Below, piece by piece: positions 57,140 to 64,000 of a DNA stretch of 64,000 bases. The notes below the pieces were generated by a model. The model ran no database searches, was not told the DNA's origin, and saw only the letters and a program-made list of their open reading frames with translations. The stretch is from Theristus sp. LFF4_11. Its lineage: Eukaryota > Nematoda > Chromadorea > Monhysterida > Xyalidae. How positions within the stretch are numbered: the first letter of the stretch is position 1; each line of letters opens with the position of its first letter. The DNA lies in the NCBI GenBank assembly GCA_030248135.1, contig JASANC010002358.1, forward strand, positions 1-64,000. Reading direction: 5' to 3'. The position numbers and the translations under genes were made by a program.

Positions 57140-59418
57140 TCAATTATCAATCAGTCGCAATTTCGCCTGTATTAATTCGCGCTTTTCCTCTATCATTCTG
57201 CGTTCCGCGTTCAACACCACCAAATACTGCTGATGACTGTCCAACTGTGCCTCGGCCAGTCGTCGTTGCGTCGCCATCAGTTGGCGTTTCTCGCGTGCCA
57301 CACCGATCTGCTCACGAAGCAACGTGCGCTGCAGAATGCTGAAAATTCAGACCGTCATACAGCCGTACGCTTGCCGCGTTGTGGTGCACATTGGCGCAAA
57401 TCAATGTCCGGTCTGTGCACAACTTAGCGGCATGCACGCGCATTACGATCCGCCACACCATCGTACGAGTATGATGGAGACACTTAGACAGATAAGACAG
57501 ATAGAGACACAGATAGAAAAGAAACCTCAAAAAGCTGCAACCGAAAAACACACGCACGTCATCTCCTTGTCACTCTGCGCCTCCGACGGTTTCGCTGTGT
57601 GCGCCACACTTGCAGCCGTGACAGGTTTGAGCGACTGAATCGAGCCGGCAGAACTGATCGTCGGCGGTGGCGGGCGCACCACTCCCGTCGGTCGTGATTT
57701 CACGTTCAAATCGAAACTCTGTTCGCTACTGACGACAGTGATGGCGGCCATCGCCTGCTCCGCAGTGCTTTGCGCCACTGTTTCATCAACGTTCTCTGCG
57801 CTGACTGGTTGGTCGGTTGTGTTTATGAGTGACACTGGTTCACTGATGCTCGGTTCTGCCGCGTTTGTGCTGTTGTCGTTGTAATATTCCACTTTTGGTT
57901 GCACAAGGTGATCGTTGTTGTTGGTGTTGGTTGGAGAGTTCGAGTCGTCGAGCAACGAGCGTTCATCCCTGACGTACGAGCGTCGTTTGGCTGCGTGTGC
58001 GGAGGACGGCCGCTCCATTGGCTCGATGTTGTCCAGGATCGTGTCGGAGTCGCGTCGTTCGTTCTGCTCTTCCATCTCAACTGATATGCCCTGGACGAAA
58101 GAGCAGAGACGGTTTTTTTATATGGCAACTGGTACATCATACGGTAACAAGCATGGTGCGGCCAAACCAATAGCACTGGGTTTTTTGAAGCAGCAAAATT
58201 AAACAGCGCTCTCTGCCAGAACCAGGTGATTAGGTAATGATACCTTTCTTGACAGTTGGGACCTTTCTTCCTATTTCGTATTTACCATTTCTAAACTTCC
58301 TCGGGAGACGAAAACATATAGTGAATACCTGAACGAACGCCAGAATATTGTTTCGGCAATCGTGAAACAAATCAAAGTGATGGACAATAAAAACAGTGAG
58401 CTCGATGACATTCGTTCACCTCATTTGGCTCCCAGTTGTACTCCTCCGCGGAGCTCTGCGACACCGAAATCGGTGATGATGAACCGTTGACATCAGCGTG
58501 GAAGCGAGGCACCGCCGCAGACGCACGCCGTTTGTAGCCGCAGTTGCTGGAGTAACTCTGAAAATGCAGGAGAGCAGTGAGATGCAGCGATTGGTTGGCT
58601 GTTGGTCATCAAGCTAACGATTGGCTATATGCCCATCATTGTTACAGAGCCATTTGATTTGAACGATAAAGGGGGGCATTCATGAAGCAGCATTTAGTGA
58701 CCGCCCAGCTATGTTTCAACACAGCTACGCGTCACTAAATACTGCTTCATGAATGCGCCTGAACAACCAATTGCGTCCCCGCTCTACCGTTGTCGCGTTT
58801 GCCAGTCGTTTCCGTGCCGCGTTCACCACGTTCGATAGGCGGCGTCGCTCCAGTGCTTGTCGGATGGAGTCGCTCTCACTGGACGACATCTTCTTTCGAC
58901 GAGACGGACCTGAACAATTTCGAAATGAACTTGTCAAATGTCCAACACTATAGTGACTAATTTTGTGACGCGACTATATGCACAATAAAAAGCAACTGAC
59001 CAAGCTGGGTCAGCGAACAGTAAACCGTCGGCCTCTCTGACCAAAAATTACAAATGCAATTTCACATGTTGCTCAATACTTTTTTGGTGAAATTCTCGGC
59101 GCAAGTGTGTCACTGGTTGGATGAATATTTGAAAATCTTCAAGCGCCGCTGCTTTTCGTCAGCATGACCAGCACACAATGACGTCATTTCCACGTGTGTC
59201 ACGTTTCCATCAGCGCACTGTATCACCGACCATAAATACGGAGGCTGGCGTTCAGCATTGGATCGTCGATGACGGGCGCCGCGCGCGTGCACAGATGCCG
59301 GCCATTGCAGTCGCCCTCGTCCAAGATCAGACCGTCAGTCGAGCGCACACTCGCCGGACTGATGCCGTCGTACGTCAACGGGAACCGTCGCTTGCGCATC
59401 TCGCAGTCGCGGCACGTC
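57140..59418 (-). CDS. Unrecognised protein with C-terminal coiled coil (5' end not found)
   Basis: Five exons in phase: 59418-59231, 58909-58788, 58557-58420, 58090-57558 and 57338-57140, about 393 codons. The first known exon holds TCRDCEMRKRRFPLTYDG and LDEGDCNGRHLC; next come a basic helix (SIRQALERRRLSNVVNAARK), a Ser-rich spacer, a long disordered acidic/Ser/Thr/Asn region, a Pro-rich GVVRPPPPTISS, and a C-terminal coiled coil rich in Arg, Glu and Gln (VAREKRQLMATQRRLAEAQL to LIQAKLRLIDN). Boundaries have good CAG acceptors. Looks like a regulatory or scaffold protein, but I do not recognise a family. A possible upstream exon is 59748-59682 (KSRTNHRVVWYANTG), whose phase does not join directly. 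Confidence 0.65.
58673..58759. mobile_element. GCATTCATGAAGCAG hairpin element, copy 3
   Basis: 87-base palindrome, GGGGCATTCATGAAGCAGC at the left and ATACTGCTTCATGAATGCGCC at the right, in an intron of the coiled-coil gene. Confidence 0.6.
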
Positions 59419-61969
59419 CTGCGGACGGGTTTTTTTATGATGGGTTAGTAAGACTGAGACTGAAACTGAAAAAACACTGAAACTCTGATGCTTCATGATT
59501 TCATTTAAACGCCCAGTAATCTTGCACTACTGGACCGCCATCCGCTGTAGCTTTTATAAAACTGCAAATGTGAATTATGACAAGAAAATCGGCGACTATC
59601 AAAAAAAGCAGACTATGATACGGCGAAAATGTATACTCTGAACTTTCTGAATAAAAGGCAAAAACAGGATTTTTGACTAACCAGTGTTCGCGTACCAAAC
59701 CACTCTGTGATTTGTTCGTGACTTGACGTCGGAATGGATATACTTTACCTGCGTAACAGATTTGATTTTCTCAGTTTCATGAAAAAAAAGAAAGACCTTC
59801 GATAGGTCGTAGTCCAAAAAACTCAGAACACGTCGTATGCCCAGTGACATACAAACGCACTGGTAGACAAACACCATGAAACCATCTAATCTAATCGTCG
59901 TGCCAAAAATACATACAAGTAATTGAAAAAGCCAAGTGGTGCTGCGACACGCAAACTTTCATTCCTGATCCCTGGGTGCGTTTTCTGTTAATTGCAGCAT
60001 CGCGCCGCCGTTATCGCCAACGACACAACCGAGACAAAGAGCATCTCACGTTTGAATGGTGCACAGATTGGCTTTTTTCAACCACTTGAAAAGTGGTACG
60101 AAAAATGGTATGACACGGATTTTGGCACGGACAATGGTACGGTATGACGTATGCCAGAATCGTTGCATTTATAAGCGTGCGTGTGCCTGTGTGTTTGTTC
60201 GTGAAACAACTTCAAACGACAAACAAGCTAACCAGGATAGAGTCTGCTGGGCAGTCCAAGCACCGGTGCCTTTCCACGCAGCAGGTTCGAGAGTCTTGTC
60301 GGCTCTGTGCTGACAACGAAGTACTGCTCAGCAGGTTGACCCACCGGTGATACGTAGGAATCCATTTTTTGAACGATTCAGTTTTTCACAATCTTCACAG
60401 CTGAGTTAAAGAAATCAAAATTGACCACGCGTCAAAAGATTTGCAAGCAAGAGTATTGCAAAAACATGAAAACGGCAAAAACAGCGTGGTGGCAAACGAG
60501 AGAGCACACACACACATAGAAAACAGCAGAGCAAAAAGGTTTTTTTGCTGCTTTCTGCGCAACTGACAACGTACACTACAACAATACAGAGCACACACAG
60601 CACAACGCAGCAGAGGCATCGCACGCGCACCATTTTGCATAATGCTGCCGCAGTCAATATATGCGTTGCACGCAAATTTTTGCTCGCTTGCGTGTCTCTC
60701 TGCGCACATCACGGCGTTATTGCAAATGTGCGTGTGTATAGTCGTTGGGTGTGTTGTGTGTGTGTGTGTGCTTATTTCTTTTTCTTGTTGTTTGTTAGTC
60801 ATGTTAAAAAGCATCTTTCATATGAGGCCTCAACATCAAAGTTGCATTGCACGACGGACGCCCGAAATCATTATAACTCATGTGTCTGTTGCCCAAGAAT
60901 CGCAGATCTGATTTTTTACCCTTTAAACGCTTAAAGGCGCATTCATGAAGAAGTATTCAGTGATGCGTAGCTGTAGCTGCACGGTTAATAAATACTGCTT
61001 CATGAATGCCCCTAAAGTCAGGCTCCAGCGACTCGCTCCGCTCACAGAGCACCGGCGCCAGCAGATCACAACACGAAGAAACATGCACGACGCTGCGGTC
61101 AACTGCAAACTGCTGCACGGCACTCGACACTCGAATCTCGAGTGCAAGCACAGCAGTTGGTTGTTGTTGCGTTTTTTACATCGAGAGTGGCGTGCAGTTG
61201 GATGCAGCTCTGGGGCCAGTTCAATAAAGTTCTGAAGCTTTAAAACAAAAGTCTTATGTTTTTAACCAACAACATCTGACAGAAAAAGGCGGGTGTTCCT
61301 GAAACGTCATGTTCTTTGAGAAAATAAGAGGTTGCAAGTTTTTTTTCAGACCCATTGATTGTGTTTGTGTTTATTTGTCTCGAATTGCTGTGATCCTTTC
61401 GATTCGACATTGTTCGCTCGTTTTTTTCAGCTGGCGAACGACAAATTAGTAAATTTCAAAGGTGCATTTTGCTGTTTTTGTGTGCTCTGCAACGGCCAAA
61501 TCCATACGCGAGCTTGGCGCACGACGAATCCAGCAACATTTGCGCTTTTCTCTGAGTGTGCAGTCCCTGGGCCACCGCAATGCAAAGTAAAATTATTTTT
61601 TAGTAAAATTACATTTTTTGTTTTTGAACTCAAAAACAACAATTTTTCAATTTCATGTTTTGTTGTACAGGGTTGCTTTTTCAGAATTGCTGCTGAATTT
61701 GAAGTTAGTTGACCCCGGGCAGATTGTCTGCGTGGTTGCCGTTTGATTTGGCCAATTAAGCAATCGGAATTTGACCGTATAGCTAAATCGTGTTGAAAAG
61801 CATCTTGCTTCGAGACACATTTGGTTTGAGCAAACTGAAGCTAGTGGTAAAACATTGTGGGGAACAGACCGCTGGCACTTCTTAATTCATTTTTTTTCAG
61901 AGTCAATCCAAAAAAATCACTCGATTTTTACAAAGTAACTGAAAACAATTAAGCTGTCATCGCCTTTGC
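59419..61969. other. Unresolved stretch between two minus-strand genes
   Basis: The 5' exons of the coiled-coil gene probably lie here. Splice-bounded open segments exist on both strands: 59748-59682 (-), about 60001-60053 (+, after TTGCAG), about 61040-61180 (either strand) and 61430-61730 (+, ending with helical LLLNLKLVDPGQIVCVVAV). None could be chained in phase. Around 60500-60780 there are AC/GT-rich simple repeats. No gene is assigned. Confidence 0.3.
60936..61012. mobile_element. GCATTCATGAAGAAGTATT hairpin element, copy 4
   Basis: 77-base palindrome, left GGCGCATTCATGAAGAAGTA, right ATACTGCTTCATGAATGCC. Confidence 0.55.
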
Positions 61970-63993
61970 CTAGCATTCATTGCTGCCGATTCGTTTTCTT
62001 CGCACGCTCATCCACTCACAGCAAACCATCACCGCTCCGAGCGCCACGCCTCCAGCGAGCACAAAGCACGCACCGAACACCTCCACAAACTCCAGCGTGC
62101 TCCACGGCACCCGTGTGCACAGCAGCGGCGGTGGCTCGTACGTGCGACGGATCGCGTCGAACATGCGCAGGTTCTCAGTGATCATCCTCGAGAACACGCG
62201 CACGAACGGACTGCCGCGACGGAAGATGAAGCTGGACGGGATGCTGGCGATGTCGTGCACACGCACGGCGACCAGCAAAGAGTCCAGGTGGTTGCTGGCG
62301 CAGCCAGGGTCTGCAAACGTTGGCATTCTCAGAAATGTATCGCTCTCTGTTTGATGGAGCTCTTTTGGGCAAACCGTTGTGTGGTTTCGTTTGGTTGCTG
62401 GATGCAACACGCAGTTTCACTTGCAAGTTGCAGCAAAAACTACATCATGCACCATACGGCAACGTGTGGGTTTTTGCACTCATTCTGGCGTTTTGCCATC
62501 GAGAAAAGATCGAAAATTTGCTTTTTAACAACTTTTTCGACGTGTCACGTTTTTACCCGCAGTTTCGCGCAGTATCTTCCGTCCGATCTCACTGTAATCA
62601 CCGGTCAAGAAAATGAATCTCCTGTCGTTCATCAGCAGCTCAGTGACGTTGTCAAACTCTTGTGCGTATCGCAGTGGGTTCAACGTGAACGCGTGTCGCA
62701 ATGCCACGAACGCCGGTGTGTCCGCGCCCAGCAAGACGTCGTGCAACGCGCTGCCTTCCTCCACGATCATCTCAAGGTGACCGGCTGCTATGTGCGGACT
62801 CAACTCGTCAAACGAAACCGTCAGAGGTTGCTGTTGTGGTTTCAACAGTCTGCCCAGTAGTAGACCCTGAAAAACAAATCTCCATCGCCAACAGGTGTAT
62901 ACCTATATTGCATAACACTGACAAAGCTACACATGTAGTTTAGTAAAAAGTTTCACATTTTGTTGAGCTTGGTAAACCGACTACAGGCAGACAACAATAG
63001 CGCATGAAAAAAAAACAGCTCAAACTATTTTGTGTGCACTCAAGAATCAACTGAGAAGATCGTGTTGTGGCCTCGGCATTAAAAAATGATCTGTCGCATT
63101 CCAACAATTGTGTGAACCACGAATCACGACGACATTCCGTTGCACACCTGGTACAAGCCGACGACGTGCAGTGAGAGAATGCAGATGCTCGTGAACAACA
63201 CTCGTGCCGAGAGTCGAGTGTGGCGTGTGGACAGCGCGTCTTGCTGTCCCATGTAAAAGCGCACACCGGCATGCGTCGCTTCGTACAGTTGACTGAGCGA
63301 CGCGTTCCTTGAGGTGACCAGCAGCATCAACGCCAACACCCCGAGCGCCATCACCAAAAGTCCACTGATCTTCAGCGCACCAGTCCACGTGAACAGATTG
63401 AACGGGCGCTCGATGCTCGTCCAGATGTTCTTTACATGCGCGTGCCCTAGATGAGCAAAAACGAACACAGTTGGCTTGGCCGTATGTACCGTAAAGTCTT
63501 GCATATAAGGTCTCCTTATATAAAATTTGAGCATTAAAAATTTCTGAAAAAAGGTGAAATTTTGTGTGACAACCTTATAAGTAAGAGGAGGTCTTGGAAC
63601 GTGGAAAGGGTGAGTTGGAAAAAAACCAAAAGAACACATTTTCTTTGACATACCCACAAAATACGCATTATGAAAAAGGTATGGATAGGCGAACTCAAAG
63701 TCGCTCCACCGCTGTTCGCTGTATCCGTAACTGGCAGCGACCGTGTCCAACGTTCCATTGGCGATCAGACCCAGCAGACCAGTCCAGGTGCCATTGGCCA
63801 GGTGCCCAAATTTCATGGAATCAAACTCAGGGTGCAGCGAATAAGATACATTGTAAAATCGCAGAAGTGGCAGTAAACTGTCCAGTATAAAGCCTTTTCT
63901 ATGACAGTTCGTGTCATTCAGCATGGTTGCGCACGTGGTCGCGTAATCGTTGAAGGATTTTACGGCGATTCGCAACGTCTGATCATTGGTCAT
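61970..63993 (-). CDS. Ionotropic receptor / iGluR-like channel (5' end off window)
   Basis: Four exons: 63993 (or beyond)-63654, 63446-63148, 62866-62602 and 62310-61970, at least 415 codons. The first carries an iGluR ligand-binding S1 lobe: QTLRIAVKSF, then GTWTGLLGLIANGTLDTVAA and SEQRWSDFEFAYPY, with the Arg and DF..P positions of the family. Exon 2 has TM1 (KISGLLVMALGVLALMLLV) and a later TM (VLFTSICILSLHVVGLYQ); exon 3 is the S2 lobe (SFDELSPHIAAGHLEMIVEE); exon 4 ends with TM4 (VEVFGACFVLAGGVALGAVM) and a short basic tail. There is no large amino-terminal domain in view. The usual SYTANLAAF gate after the pore is not conserved. It resembles the divergent invertebrate IR / LBD-only iGluR group. 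An ATG is at 63993 but the frame is open to the window edge, so the start is unknown. Confidence 0.85.
63487..63595. mobile_element. Truncated TACCGTAAAGTCTTGCATA element
   Basis: Matches the left 110 or so bases of the element at 10057-10324; the right end is missing. It lies in the first visible intron of the iGluR-like gene. Confidence 0.65.
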
Positions 63994-64000
63994 GTTTATC

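Noticed and set aside
63600..63890. Plus-strand frame of 98 codons
   Set aside because: Antisense shadow of the iGluR-like exon.
1..64000. CRISPR arrays, operons or bacterial-style signals
   Set aside because: All confident genes are spliced animal genes; no direct-repeat/spacer arrays with CRISPR spacing are present.

Overview
This is an intron-rich invertebrate animal window on unmasked genomic DNA. The evidence is an innexin, a ciliary IFT70/TTC30 gene, a secreted RFamide neuropeptide precursor, an ionotropic-receptor-like channel, the lysosomal PQ-loop transporter SLC66A1, Mediator subunit MED19 and the nucleolar ribosome factor CEBPZ/NOC1, all split by mostly GT-AG introns. Innexin plus an FLP-type RFamide gene points to a protostome; a nematode or close relative would fit, but the species cannot be named from the sequence. 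All gene models below were assembled by eye from reading frames, splice sites and phase matching.

Layout: 62-244 (-) first exon of a divergent G-alpha subunit running off the left edge. 1.9-4.8 kb (-) an unrecognised gene of at least seven phase-consistent exons, among small inverted-repeat elements. 6.4-8.8 kb (-) a complete RFamide precursor with eight -EFIRFamide copies, seven of them on their own micro-exons. 9-13 kb mostly empty apart from a TIR element and one possible exon. 13.2-18.5 kb (-) a CR1/jockey-group non-LTR retrotransposon with ORF1 and ORF2 in one frame split by a single TAG. 19.9-22.6 kb a 2.7-kb foldback structure of 336-bp repeats, then a C-rich TIR element. 23.2-26.7 kb (-) a complete innexin. 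26.7-30.7 kb no gene seen. 30.7-32.5 kb (-) SLC66A1, head to head with CEBPZ at 34.0-39.8 kb (+), whose 3' end vanishes into a low-complexity tract (39.9-41.1 kb). 42.5-46.5 kb (+) a four-TM TMEM178/claudin-superfamily gene. 47.1-50.1 kb (-) MED19, head to head with IFT70 at 50.9-57.1 kb (+), with an RFX-type X-box between them. 57.1-59.4 kb (-) an unrecognised coiled-coil protein convergent with IFT70. 59.4-62 kb unresolved. 62.0-64.0 kb (-) the ionotropic-receptor-like gene, running off the right edge.

The genes are a mix of housekeeping (CEBPZ, MED19, SLC66A1), ciliary (IFT70) and neuronal signalling functions (RFamide precursor, innexin, G-alpha, iGluR-like) and do not form one pathway. 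Introns and intergenic DNA are crowded with miniature inverted-repeat elements of several families, many carrying a CCAATCAGC motif that also recurs alone across the window.
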